NCBI RefSeq assembly: GCF_018449525.1
Contig: NZ_JAAVUS010000014.1
Location: 62,001-126,000, forward strand
Direction of reading: 5' to 3'
DNA from: Bradyrhizobium sp. dw_78
GTDB taxonomy: Bacteria; Pseudomonadota; Alphaproteobacteria; Rhizobiales; Xanthobacteraceae
DNA: 64,000 nucleotides
Each line of letters starts with the position of its first letter. Position 1 is the first letter of the stretch. Both the position numbers and the translations under genes were made by a program. Below, piece by piece: positions 19,972-29,323 of the stretch. The notes beneath the pieces are model-generated. The model saw only the letters and a program-made list of their open reading frames with translations. It searched no databases and had not been told where the DNA came from.

Positions 19972-20448
19972 ATGCGCGTGAAGATTCACACCCGGTACAC
20001 GGGCTATCTCGTCCTCAACTTGCAATCCATCGAGACCAAGATCCGGGCGTTCCTGGAATGCCGGGATGGCGGCGCGCTGTCTTTTCCCAAGCCGGGCGAC
20101 ACCGTTACCAAGGAGACTTGGCTGACCAAGTATTACTTTTTTGGACCACTGGTGGACGAGTTCAACGGCTCATTGACCGATCGAGAGCGCGAACGCTACG
20201 CTTTGGATACGCGCATCGTGGAAATCCGCAATTCTTTCGCGCACGGAAGGCTTTTCACGGATTCGGAGCGGTTTCCGGCGAGGCTTTGGCGCTTCGGCCG
20301 TAAGCCTGATGAGGACGGCAACCTGGCGGTCGAATTTTCCGAGCTCCTCACGCCGGAGTGGCTTTTAAAGAACCATAATTTTATCGCCCGCGAGGACGAC
20401 AAGGTCCTAAGCTGTTTCAAAGCGCGAAAATACCGCGGACTTCGGTGA
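19972..20448 (+). CDS. Small HEPN-like protein, hypothetical
   Basis: A 158-residue protein with EIRNSFAHGRLF near residue 83. RNSFAH is an Rx4H motif set in helical sequence, as in HEPN or MAE_28990/Swt1-like domains. The upstream helix LQSIETKIRAFLECR and the DEF/LTDRERERY helix fit such a bundle. It follows the AbiV-like gene closely, so the two may be an operon. RNase activity is a hypothesis. Confidence 0.55.
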   Translation: MRVKIHTRYTGYLVLNLQSIETKIRAFLECRDGGALSFPKPGDTVTKETWLTKYYFFGPLVDEFNGSLTDRERERYALDTRIVEIRNSFAHGRLFTDSERFPARLWRFGRKPDEDGNLAVEFSELLTPEWLLKNHNFIAREDDKVLSCFKARKYRGLR

Positions 20449-20728
20449 CAATACGGGCAAAGGCTGTCGTCACCACAAGAAGCCCGCTCATCGCGCTGCG
20501 TGCCGCCGCTATTGCCCGGCGGATCCTAGCATGCGGCATTCAAAAAGACGCTTCAACCGGCCACCGGGGGCATCCCCGTACAAGGGATAATTGCAGAAAA
20601 TCGGTTTTCATGCTGCAACCTTGGAAAACGGGGAGCCGGGGGGCGCAATGTACGGTAGCGTTCAGGGCGATAGCGAGGGATTAACCGGTTTTCTGGTAGG
20701 ATGGCGGGTCGGACCGGAGGATCGAGTA

Positions 20729-23101
20729 TTGAGTTTCCGCTTTGCCGCGCGGACCCTGTTGGAGCTCGGCAAAGAGCTCATCAGTTCTGACGAGGTCGCG
20801 CTTTACGAATTAGTTAAGAATGGCGTCGATGCGGGCTCCCGCAGCATCGAGATCGTTGCGCGTTGCGTGCTGCCCTACGCCGGCTACGTGGCGGCCCTGG
20901 AGGCGCTCGACGGAGGGGTACCCGGTCGGCGGGTGTTGGCGGACGTTCGGGCCGCATTCCTGCCGGGGCTGCCAGCAGATCACATCTCGTCGTTCATGGG
21001 CGGCCTTGAGCTCGCCGCAGGTCGTCCCCGTCGCCTGAAAGCGGCCCTTCAGGCGGCCTACAGGCGTCACAACTGGATCGAGATTCGGGACAAGGGCGAG
21101 GGCATGAGCCTCGAGACCCTTACCGACGTCTATCTGACGGTGGGAACACGCTCACGCAGGCGAATGAATGTCGCCGGCGCGACGTATCTGGGAGACAAGG
21201 GCGTCGGTCGGCTCTCCGCCATGAGGTTGGGCGACCATCTGACCGTAACCACGACCACCGCCGATGATCGCAATTGGAATATCCTGAAAATCGACTGGAC
21301 GCTTTTCAGCCATGAATCCGAACAGTCGGTCGGTGACATCGAGATCGAACCGGAGCGCGGTCTGCGGAAGGAAGACAGGTCCGAGCAGGGTACCGTAATC
21401 CGAATTTCCGGACTCACGACGGACTGGAATCAGGACAACTTCGCGAAACTTTTCCAAGGCAAGATCGCCCGGATGGTCGACCCATTCGAGCCCGGCCGCG
21501 GCAACAGGTTGCTGAAGGTCAGGTTCAACGGCTCGCGCATCGTGATTCCATCCATTCCCGCCGAGCTCTTGCAGAAGGCCCATGCAACCTGCATCGCGTC
21601 CTTAAAATTCGACAAAAAAGGAATTCCGAGTATCGAGGGAAAGATAGACTATCCATATCGCGGTGCGTCGCGCGAAATCGCGCAGAGCGGAGCAGAAGTC
21701 TATTCGATCACCCAAACCGTCTGGAGAAAGCGCGGCAAGCGTGGCCATGCTGCAGCCAAGGAAGTGCCTATTCGTCCGAAGGCGCTGCAGGACCTCGGGC
21801 CCGTCGACGTCCAGGTCTACTGGTACAACCGGTTGGTTGTCGAAAAAATTCCCGATCTCACCGAAACGATCAAGGAGACACGCGACGAGATCAAGAAATG
21901 GTCGGGTGGGCCGATGCTTTTTCGTCACGGTTTCCGGATTCTGCCGTATGGCGACCCGGACGACGACTGGATCGAATTGGACCGCAACGCATTCGGGCAA
22001 TCCGGTTTCAAGCTGAACAGGCAGCAGGTGATCGGCAGGGTCAGCGTAAAGTCGGCGCATACTGCGCTCAGCGAGCAGACCAACCGCGAGGGACTCGTTG
22101 CTTCCGAGGCCCAGCAGGCCCTGCGTACTATCGTGATGTGGCTCCTACACGGCGAGATGCGCGAACTCATCAACGAAGCCGACAAGGCCGAACGGATCAG
22201 CCGCCGCGAAGCGGAGCGCCTATCGTTCGAATTCCGGACGACTCAGCAGAACGTGCAGGAGGCGCTTGAGACCTTGCGTCGGCAATCGACGCCTCCGCAG
22301 CGGGAGACCGTCGACCGGCTCGGCAAGTTGGTCGTCTTGATGGGCGACCAGTGCGAGCAGCTAGTCGGCAAGACGAACGACGCTATCGACGAATCCTCCG
22401 ATGAACGCGAGAAATTCGTTCATCTCGCCGGCATCGGCCTGATGACGGAGTTCATCTTTCATGAATTGGACCGTGCAGTCGGTCACACGATGGGGTTGTT
22501 GGGAGAGCTTGAAGGAGGAGCCTATTCCGGTGCGTTACAAGCGCTGGAATCCCAACTTCAGACCCTCCAGAAGCGCGTGGCGGCTTTCGACGATTTGGCC
22601 GGGGAAAAGCGACAATCGAAGTCGACCTTCGATCTCGCCGAGGTAGTGAGATTGGTCATCGAGAACCATGCCAACCAGTTTCAACGCCACTCGATCAAGG
22701 TGACCTTCGATTTCGAGGGGAAGTATCGCATCAATGCCGTGCGCGGCATGGTGATTCAGATACTGGAGAATCTGGTCGCGAATTCGGTCTATTGGCTTCG
22801 GCAGCAGAAGCGCCTCGAGGACAATTTCAAACCGACCATTGCCATCGACATTGATCCGGAGACGAAGGCTCTGACAGTGGAGGACAACGGTCCGGGCGTC
22901 GATCCACGCAGACGCGAATCGATATTCGAGCCGTTCGTCACGTCGAAGCCGCCGGGCCAAGGCAGAGGACTCGGGCTGTACATATCGCGCGAGCTCGCGC
23001 GATATCACGGCTGGCAACTTTATCTCGACGATAACACCGGAAGAGCGCGGCCCGGACGCATGAACATGTTCGTGCTGGACATGGATGAAGAAACAAAATG
23101 A
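20729..23101 (+). CDS. Protein with two GHKL ATPase modules (Hsp90/MORC-like plus histidine-kinase-like)
   Basis: A protein of about 790 residues. I prefer the TTG start at 20729, which has GGAGG eight bases upstream and begins LSFRFAARTLLELGKELISS, directly before the first domain; ATGs at 20591 or 20648 would add residues. The N-terminal module has N-box ALYELVKNGVDAGS, G1 DKGEGM (about 121) and G2 GDKGVGRLSAM, of Hsp90/MutL/MORC type. The C-terminal module has an H-box FHELDRAVGH (His578), N-box ENLVANSVYW, DNGPGVDP and GRGLGLYISRELA, of histidine-kinase type. The gene overlaps the next one by ATGA, so it is translationally coupled to a receiver-like protein. I infer a phospho-relay or ATP-driven sensor for the defence island; no membrane segment is visible, so it is cytoplasmic. 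Confidence 0.75.
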   Translation: MSFRFAARTLLELGKELISSDEVALYELVKNGVDAGSRSIEIVARCVLPYAGYVAALEALDGGVPGRRVLADVRAAFLPGLPADHISSFMGGLELAAGRPRRLKAALQAAYRRHNWIEIRDKGEGMSLETLTDVYLTVGTRSRRRMNVAGATYLGDKGVGRLSAMRLGDHLTVTTTTADDRNWNILKIDWTLFSHESEQSVGDIEIEPERGLRKEDRSEQGTVIRISGLTTDWNQDNFAKLFQGKIARMVDPFEPGRGNRLLKVRFNGSRIVIPSIPAELLQKAHATCIASLKFDKKGIPSIEGKIDYPYRGASREIAQSGAEVYSITQTVWRKRGKRGHAAAKEVPIRPKALQDLGPVDVQVYWYNRLVVEKIPDLTETIKETRDEIKKWSGGPMLFRHGFRILPYGDPDDDWIELDRNAFGQSGFKLNRQQVIGRVSVKSAHTALSEQTNREGLVASEAQQALRTIVMWLLHGEMRELINEADKAERISRREAERLSFEFRTTQQNVQEALETLRRQSTPPQRETVDRLGKLVVLMGDQCEQLVGKTNDAIDESSDEREKFVHLAGIGLMTEFIFHELDRAVGHTMGLLGELEGGAYSGALQALESQLQTLQKRVAAFDDLAGEKRQSKSTFDLAEVVRLVIENHANQFQRHSIKVTFDFEGKYRINAVRGMVIQILENLVANSVYWLRQQKRLEDNFKPTIAIDIDPETKALTVEDNGPGVDPRRRESIFEPFVTSKPPGQGRGLGLYISRELARYHGWQLYLDDNTGRARPGRMNMFVLDMDEETK

Positions 23102-25023
23102 TGCATCAAGAAAACATCATCCTGGCGATCAAGCAAAGCAAGATTATGAAGATCGCGGTCATCGACGATGCGTTCGACATCCCGGGGGTGGACGACAAAA
23201 ACGCAGGTGATCTCCTGGACTGTCTCGGATCCGGAGCATTCGAGGCTATCAGGGTCGAAGCGCAGATCTCGGAAGCCGATCTCGGCGAAGCGATCTCCGC
23301 GCTTGAGACGACGCAGTACGGCGACCAAGGCCTTTCGCGCGTGCTGGAAAAACTCTATCGAAAATTCGGCGATTCCTTGGAAGAAAGATTCAATCCAGCC
23401 GGGATGTTCGGCGACCGGTTGCCCAATTTGACGCACCTTGCGCCGGTCATGCGGCTTCTTGAGACCTGCAATCCGAAGCCGGACGTCGTGCGGTTAAACT
23501 CGACCTTGGATGATTTGGACGAGGCCAAAGACGTCCAATTGATCTTCATCGACTTTTATCTTGACCCATCGGTTTCCGCGGAGAGCGCGCCAAAAGATAA
23601 GAACGCGGCGAAGAAGAACTCCCTCGTCAACGTAACCAAGCTCGTAAAATCGCTAGGCGAGAAGGCTCCTTCCGTCATACTTATGTCTTCCGCTCCGGAT
23701 GTACGGAAGCAGGCAGAAAAATTTCGCGAGGAAATCCTCTCGGAGAGCGGTGGAAAACAAAAAGGGTTGGTCTTCGCCAGCCGCTTCGGCTTCCTCGAAA
23801 AGACTCGCTTGAAGCTCCTCGAGGGAGGACTGGTCGGTATCGAGGACGACGCCGCCGACGATCTTTTGGACGTCTTCCAATCGTACCAGTTCGGCAGATC
23901 GATGCATACGGCTCTGGAAGCGTGGTTGGGCAGCGCGGAGAAGGCCGCAACCTCGATGCGCGAAGAGATCGAACGTCTGCATCTCAAGGACTTCGCTTAC
24001 CTGGTGCGGTTCAGGTTGCTCGAGGAAGGGCAGAGCCTCATCGAATATCTTGAGTGGTTTTTCGGTGAATGTCTGCTGGACGCGGTCGGAAAGGAGGTCG
24101 ACGAGGTGTCGGCCGCACAGGAAACGGTTAAATTCCTGAACAAGGAAGGCGCGGAGCAGATCGAAGGAGCCTACGACGGCGCCACCAAGACGGTCGCGGA
24201 CCTCTATCATCGGGTCCGGATCGAAAGCCCCAGAAAAGCGCGAAACGGCGGCTTCCGACTGGGAGACCTTTACACTGAGGGGAAGCGTACGATCCTGGCG
24301 ACTATGACCCCCGATTGCGACCTCATCGTCAGAAAGAACGGCAAGCCCGGCGCGGAGCGCCTACTCATGCTGACCGGTGAACTGAAGGACTTCGACGCCC
24401 CGGAGACCCCGGTCGCCGATTTCGTGATGATCGACGGTAAGCCGCGGAACATCAAATGGGACATGAAGAAGATTCTGACGAAGGAGTTCGAGGGATTCCC
24501 CGATAAGCAAGGTCTCAAGTACGTCGGGACGCTCAGGCCCCTCTACGCTCAGGAGCTCCAACGTAAGGTTCTCCACGATCTTGGTCGAGTCGGCATCTCG
24601 ACCGCACCTGCGATCGGAGTCAACGCGGCCATTTCCGTTCATGTGCAATCCAAGGCCGGTCCGAGAACAAAGATCGATCTCGCCGCGGACTGCACGATCA
24701 TGACGAGCCGAGGCGGAAACGCCAAGGCGACGGTATTGTTCAGGCGTGGGTTCGTGCCGGCTCTCATGAACGCACTGATCGTATTGGATCCCAGTGAGCT
24801 CGATCCGAAAGCGGCAGCAAACATCACGTCGCTAAAGGAGCAAGGCGCGAGGAAGAAGCTCGAGAAGATCTACAGAAACGGTGTGCCCTGCGAAGAAATG
24901 ATTGAATTCGGCATCTATCTCACGGCGAGCGACAGGCTGAAGAGCAAGGACGAGAAGACCTGGTGCTGGATTTTGATCGAGATGGGCGAAAAACTTGTCA
25001 CCGAGACCTTGGCCAGTGGCTGA
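23098..25023 (+). CDS. Divergent response-regulator-like protein with unknown C-terminal domain
   Basis: A 641-residue protein whose ATG overlaps the stop of the double-GHKL gene. The N-terminal part looks like a receiver: acidic pair Asp23-Asp24 in IAVIDDAFD, candidate phospho-acceptor Asp152 in LIFIDFYLDP, and Ser196/197 in VILMSSAPD. The gap between acidic pair and acceptor is about 128 residues instead of roughly 45, so a large insertion of about 80 residues interrupts the fold. The C-terminal 380 residues include a segment ILATMTPDCDLIV, of a kind seen in uncharacterised defence-associated proteins, and no DNA-binding helix-turn-helix. It is likely the effector or adaptor of the GHKL partner. 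It converges on the FtsK-like gene. Confidence 0.65.
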   Translation: MMHQENIILAIKQSKIMKIAVIDDAFDIPGVDDKNAGDLLDCLGSGAFEAIRVEAQISEADLGEAISALETTQYGDQGLSRVLEKLYRKFGDSLEERFNPAGMFGDRLPNLTHLAPVMRLLETCNPKPDVVRLNSTLDDLDEAKDVQLIFIDFYLDPSVSAESAPKDKNAAKKNSLVNVTKLVKSLGEKAPSVILMSSAPDVRKQAEKFREEILSESGGKQKGLVFASRFGFLEKTRLKLLEGGLVGIEDDAADDLLDVFQSYQFGRSMHTALEAWLGSAEKAATSMREEIERLHLKDFAYLVRFRLLEEGQSLIEYLEWFFGECLLDAVGKEVDEVSAAQETVKFLNKEGAEQIEGAYDGATKTVADLYHRVRIESPRKARNGGFRLGDLYTEGKRTILATMTPDCDLIVRKNGKPGAERLLMLTGELKDFDAPETPVADFVMIDGKPRNIKWDMKKILTKEFEGFPDKQGLKYVGTLRPLYAQELQRKVLHDLGRVGISTAPAIGVNAAISVHVQSKAGPRTKIDLAADCTIMTSRGGNAKATVLFRRGFVPALMNALIVLDPSELDPKAAANITSLKEQGARKKLEKIYRNGVPCEEMIEFGIYLTASDRLKSKDEKTWCWILIEMGEKLVTETLASG

Positions 25024-25069
25024 ATGGGACCTGAGGTCTACAGGGATATTCAACTCGTCTTGCTGGTAA

Positions 25070-26536
25070 TCAGCCGGCCAATACGGTTTCGCGATCTTTT
25101 CTCGGGGTAGTGTTCTGCGTCAGTCCGACAATTGTTTCGATGAACTGCGAGTCAACGAAGGGCACCTGAGAGAAGCACAACCCGCGCTCGCCTTCCAGCT
25201 TGGCAAGCATGTGGCCGCGGCCAAGCAGACGTTCAGCCCCTTTTTCTCCCAACGCAATCTCGGACGTACCTTCGGAATCAACCCTCAGGATCAAGCGATT
25301 GCCCAGATTGGCCCGCAGCTGCATCGGCATGACATTGGCGTCCGGGCGTTGCGCCGCAAACACCAGATAGATGCCGGCAGCCCGGGCCTTGATTCCGAGC
25401 CGCTGCACGACCGTCGACACGGCCTCCCTGTATTCGTCGATCAGCATCCATTCGGCGAATTCGTCGTGGACCAGCCAGATCACGGGAAGGCGCTCGTTTT
25501 CCGGAGCCTTCGCGTTGTATTCGGTAATGTTCGCCACGCGCTTTTCCTTGAAGCGCATGTAGCGGCGGTCCATTTCGAGGACGAGTTCGGCAAGCCGCTG
25601 GGACGCGAGCTCCTGCTCGTCGATGATGCCTCCATCGAGGTGGGCCAGTCCCTCGAACGCGAAATAGTCGACGCCCTGCTTGGGATCTATCAGCACGATC
25701 CGGGCTTGCGCCGGAGTATTGGTGGCCGCGATCGCCAGCAGGATGTTCTGGACCAGGACCGATTTTCCGCTGCCAGTGCTTCCCGCTATCAAGGTGTGCG
25801 GCGCGTGGAGCCGTCCCGGAGACAGAAACAGGAGGCTGCCGTCGGCTTCCCTGACGCCAATGAGCAGGTCCTGATTTCCCCAGCCTACATCCTTCGGATT
25901 CCAGCGCGCCCACACCTGCCTTATATCGACGATCTGGTGGACTTCCCTTTCTACGGCGATCACCACGGCGCCGGGCTCGGGCCGGACGGAAATCACGTTG
26001 AGACCGAAGGTGGTGAGCAACTCTGAGCGCTTCTTGAGGACCTGGTCCACGGTCAGGTTCGCGCTTCCTGCGAACCTGAGGAGCGCGCTGTTCGGAGTCA
26101 TCGAGGAATTGAGGAGTTTCGCCTGCAGCTTCATTTGCTGAAGCGCTGCGCGTGCCGATGAGGACGTCTTCTGCAGCCACTGGTCCTCCGTCTCCGATGC
26201 GACGGAAACCACGGCTTCGGTCAGTAACGAACTGATCTGCGGATAGGCCCATCCTTCAGGCGCCGGTGGCCGCTCCCCTTGGAGATCCCCTTGGAGATGT
26301 CCTCGCAATACCTCGGAAATTTTGGAGGGGATGCAGGCCCGGATCCGAGATTGGGTCGAGGTGCCGGCCCGGGTTCGGGCGCGTTGCCGGACGGCCCCTG
26401 TTTCTTGGCCGGACGCTTGGGTGCTGCGGGCGCCGCGATTGGATCTCCGGAACCGGGTGCTCGCCAGGCCGGATCCGCGTCCAGATAGTCCGCTCCGGCG
26501 CTGATCCGGATTTCCCCGGGGCTCTGCTTGTGCCAA
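25070..26536 (-). CDS. FtsK/HerA-type DNA translocase (C-terminal part of a probable split gene)
   Basis: The sensible protein starts around 26275 and runs to 25070. Walker A GSTGSGKS lies at residues 252-259 of the full frame and Walker B VIWLVHDEFAEW at about 352-362, with VLIDPKQGVDYFAF and FAAQRPDANVMP between, as in FtsK/SpoIIIE. There is no membrane part and no gamma domain. The first about 85 codons (26536-26285) are arginine-rich read-through of the overlapping ATPase gene and are probably not used; GTG 26212 is one alternative start. Orderly sequence (PEGWAYPQISSLLTEA) appears just where the upstream ATPase frame loses sense, so one polypeptide may have been split by a frameshift. 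DNA translocation in restriction is the inferred role. Confidence 0.7.
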   Translation of the reverse strand: MAQAEPRGNPDQRRSGLSGRGSGLASTRFRRSNRGARSTQASGQETGAVRQRARTRAGTSTQSRIRACIPSKISEVLRGHLQGDLQGERPPAPEGWAYPQISSLLTEAVVSVASETEDQWLQKTSSSARAALQQMKLQAKLLNSSMTPNSALLRFAGSANLTVDQVLKKRSELLTTFGLNVISVRPEPGAVVIAVEREVHQIVDIRQVWARWNPKDVGWGNQDLLIGVREADGSLLFLSPGRLHAPHTLIAGSTGSGKSVLVQNILLAIAATNTPAQARIVLIDPKQGVDYFAFEGLAHLDGGIIDEQELASQRLAELVLEMDRRYMRFKEKRVANITEYNAKAPENERLPVIWLVHDEFAEWMLIDEYREAVSTVVQRLGIKARAAGIYLVFAAQRPDANVMPMQLRANLGNRLILRVDSEGTSEIALGEKGAERLLGRGHMLAKLEGERGLCFSQVPFVDSQFIETIVGLTQNTTPRKDRETVLAG

Positions 26537-28437
26537 TACGCGAGGAGGAGTTGCTTCAAAGCGCCTCGGCCGTAAATCTCCTGATAGGCATCGGAGACCG
26601 AGGGAACGGCGTAGGCCTCTGTCCGGTCCGCCCCCTCGACGGCCGTGGGGACGAAAACATGAGAGTACCCGCGCAGGTTAATTTCGCACCGTCCTTCGCG
26701 GATTGCCCTGCGCCAGGTTGCCAGATCGATTCCGCTGGCGGCTGGAAGACGGATTCCATCGAGCACGAGGTCCGCGATGCGCGCGAGCCAGGACTCCCGG
26801 TCCAGCCTATCCGGATTGCCGAAGATCGCTTCGCTGATCCGGTGCATCGTATCCCGGAGTTGCTTCTGCGATTCCTTCCGTTTGACCGGCAGACTGGCGT
26901 CATCGATGTATTTTGCCTCTGTGACGATGATCGTCAGCCGCAGCGTCCCGTCCGGGGACTCTTCTGGACTGAGGGTGAGGAGGTCCGCGAGCTGTTCTTC
27001 ACGTTGGCCCATCCATGCGGCGTAGTCGTCCAGGAAATACCATCCGACGGGCCGGCCTTCGCCGATTTCGTCCTTGACCAGGGCCCGGCTCAGGACCACG
27101 CCGATGAGCTCGCTGGCGCTGTGCCCCCGCTTGGCCGCCCGCAGCACGATATCTCCGGAGACGTCGTTGGCATCGCTTATCAGCCGTTCAGCCAGAAGCG
27201 CCAGGTCCGCGCCGCTTAGTTCGGTGTTCAGCGCCCTCAACCGGTGCAGGATCATGGATCGCAGCAGGCTGAGCGGCGCGCGGGACGAAATGATCACGTT
27301 CCGTCCCTGGGTGGCCGACTGCTTGTACCGGATGATGCGGACTTCCTGATTCAACAACTGGCGCCGGTCCAGCAGTTCATCGAAGTTCACGACCCAATTT
27401 CCGAGGTTGTGGGTCTCCTCGAAAATGCGGGCGGTTCGGCCGTCGCGGAAGTCGAGCTGCCTTACAGGCAAAAGCCTGCGATTCTCGTCGCCGTCCCAAT
27501 CGCCGCGGAAAAGCGAGGCTACCGCCGAGAGGTAGGACCACCCTTCGGCGCTTTGGACCGGACAGCACAGGTAGACAGACGATTTGAGGTCGTCGGCGGC
27601 CGCGGGACGGCGACGGGACCAGCGGGAGGGCAAAAGGGTCTTGATGTCCGCCGGCTTGGCATCCTCCTTGTGCCATTCGAGTTTGGCATGCCTGGAAATG
27701 ACATCCTGCGAAAACACGATGTCGTACGGACAGCCGTCATTCGGATCCGGGGGCGGCGCTTGGTCGGCGATGACCGAAATCCGCAGCCGCGCCATGAAGT
27801 CTTCCGTTGCTTCGCTTGCGCTGTAGGTGTCGGATGTCGTGGAAGCGCCCAGGATCGAGTGGTAGAGGTCGCGAAGGCGGGCTTCCAACATAGCGTGCAT
27901 CCGGACGGCATTCGGTTCGTCATCGACATGACGCCATGCTTCGATCAATTGGCCGTCGTTTGCAGTTAACAGGAACACCTCTGCTGGTGCTTCCGCGAAC
28001 ATGGATGCAGCCATCTTCCGGAGAAGTTCATATTTATCGCTGTACCGACCTGCGTCGTCAGTATCGGGAAGCGCCGTGAAATCCCTGATTACATGGACCG
28101 TTACCGCCCGGCCCCCAATAACGACCTCGTTCAGTTGAAAATAGATTTCGTTTGTGGACCATTCCTTGCTGGATCCGTTGAGCATTTCCCATACGCGTCC
28201 GCAAAGGTGACTTTTTCCGTCTCCCGCGGTGCCGGTGAGAACTACCGAACGAGGCTCGCCTCCATCGGCGCGAAAGGCCGAAAACAAGGCGTCTTCGAGC
28301 GGATGTTTGAATGATATCTGTCGGATTTTCAGTCTTCTGGCCGACCGGCTGATATGCTCATCGAACATGCTTTCGTTACGGGGAAGCGGCCCGTATTGAC
28401 GCAGGAACGTGATCCATTTTTCGCCGTCGGAGGCCAC
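26221..28437 (-). CDS. P-loop ATPase of the phosphorothioation locus (DptF-like in style)
   Basis: A 738-residue protein with Walker A GTAGDGKS at residues 69-76 and EVFLLTANDG as probable Walker B region. The GxxGDGKSH form and the following strand VTVHVIRDFTALPD recall the ATPases of Dnd/Ssp restriction modules (DptF and others), but I cannot prove homology. The C-terminus is proline/alanine rich (PAAPKRPAKK, PEPGPAPRPN) and then runs into FtsK-like sequence in the other frame after a 12-bp tandem duplication at 26275-26298. It follows sspD by 34 bp in the same operon, which places it where Ssp systems keep effectors. Confidence 0.65.
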   Translation of the reverse strand: MASDGEKWITFLRQYGPLPRNESMFDEHISRSARRLKIRQISFKHPLEDALFSAFRADGGEPRSVVLTGTAGDGKSHLCGRVWEMLNGSSKEWSTNEIYFQLNEVVIGGRAVTVHVIRDFTALPDTDDAGRYSDKYELLRKMAASMFAEAPAEVFLLTANDGQLIEAWRHVDDEPNAVRMHAMLEARLRDLYHSILGASTTSDTYSASEATEDFMARLRISVIADQAPPPDPNDGCPYDIVFSQDVISRHAKLEWHKEDAKPADIKTLLPSRWSRRRPAAADDLKSSVYLCCPVQSAEGWSYLSAVASLFRGDWDGDENRRLLPVRQLDFRDGRTARIFEETHNLGNWVVNFDELLDRRQLLNQEVRIIRYKQSATQGRNVIISSRAPLSLLRSMILHRLRALNTELSGADLALLAERLISDANDVSGDIVLRAAKRGHSASELIGVVLSRALVKDEIGEGRPVGWYFLDDYAAWMGQREEQLADLLTLSPEESPDGTLRLTIIVTEAKYIDDASLPVKRKESQKQLRDTMHRISEAIFGNPDRLDRESWLARIADLVLDGIRLPAASGIDLATWRRAIREGRCEINLRGYSHVFVPTAVEGADRTEAYAVPSVSDAYQEIYGRGALKQLLLAYWHKQSPGEIRISAGADYLDADPAWRAPGSGDPIAAPAAPKRPAKKQGPSGNAPEPGPAPRPNLGSGPASPPKFPRYCEDISKGISKGSGHRRLKDGPIRRSVRY
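26275..26298. repeat. 12-bp tandem duplication at the ATPase/FtsK frame junction
   Basis: Two perfect copies of CCCCTTGGAGAT stand head to tail. On the coding strand each carries a GGGG run, and the reading frame of sensible protein changes here from the ATPase to the FtsK-like frame. A single extra G in a run, or a -1 slip on GGGG, would join the two. Confidence 0.85.
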
Positions 28438-28471
28438 TACGGATACCTCAGGTTAATCGGACGGCTTCCGG

Positions 28472-29323
28472 TCACAGCGAGCATACTAGACACCCGTCTC
28501 TCAAATGACTGTCGTCCTCGGATTCGAGGCCACCGAGTGTCTCGACGAGTGCCAGGTTCTTGCGGCTTGCGCGCTTCTTTGCTTCGCTCGCTTCCCAGTT
28601 TCGCTTGATCTCCTCGACCCTCTCCGGACGTTCCAACTGCGCAAGCGACTCCGACCGCGACCAATAGAACTGTTCGCCGAAACCCAGACTTCGCTCTTCA
28701 TATTCCTTTGCCTTCTCGAAAAGATCGGGATGCTGTTCTTTCAAGCGCACCCATTCGATTTTCTGTTGATAGAAGCAGAAATAGCAGCCGGATCTGGACC
28801 GTCCCCAGGCCATGTAAGGAGGCAGGCCTAGACTCGATTCCTCGAGGATCCTGATGATGTCCGCGCGGACCAGGCCGTCCTCTTGGAAAGGATAGACGGC
28901 CTTGATATTCGGCTTTGTGCTGATGTATCCCGTACGATTTTCGTCCGCCCTCAGACCGACGTAGTTTATCACGGGCCCGTCCCCGATGTAGTTCTCGAAC
29001 GGCTTCAGCTTCAGCATCCTGGTGCACCACCGGCGGTGATTGGATGGAAGCATTCCGCCGTAAACCGACAGCCAATGATCGAACGTGTCGGTCGGCGACG
29101 TTTTGACTATCGGCTTGCCGAGGATGGCTTCGAGCCTCGCCAGGAAATCGTAGGTTTCCGGCAGTTCCTTGTCCGTGTCGTGGAAGATGTACTCCATTTC
29201 AGGAACGCGATCGCGCATGTAGATGGCAAGAGCCGCACTGTCTTTTCCTCCTGACAAACTCAGGACATGCCGCGGTGTCTGGCCGTTGAACTGTTCGTGT
29301 TCCAATTTTGCACTTTCCGTCAT
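28472..29323 (-). CDS. sspD: SspD: PAPS-reductase-like ATP pyrophosphatase of DNA phosphorothioation
   Basis: A 283-residue protein with the PP-loop SGGKDS at residues 24-29 in HVLSLSGGKDSAALAIYM. A cysteine set includes WCTRMLKLKP and SGCYFCFYQQK. This is the phosphoadenosine phosphosulfate reductase fold used by DndC and SspD to activate DNA for sulfur insertion; the size fits SspD rather than the larger DndC. Its ATG overlaps the sspC stop by 4 bp, so the two are coupled. It is expected to act with SspA-C to put single-strand phosphorothioates at a short sequence motif. Confidence 0.85.
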   Translation of the reverse strand: MTESAKLEHEQFNGQTPRHVLSLSGGKDSAALAIYMRDRVPEMEYIFHDTDKELPETYDFLARLEAILGKPIVKTSPTDTFDHWLSVYGGMLPSNHRRWCTRMLKLKPFENYIGDGPVINYVGLRADENRTGYISTKPNIKAVYPFQEDGLVRADIIRILEESSLGLPPYMAWGRSRSGCYFCFYQQKIEWVRLKEQHPDLFEKAKEYEERSLGFGEQFYWSRSESLAQLERPERVEEIKRNWEASEAKKRASRKNLALVETLGGLESEDDSHLRDGCLVCSL

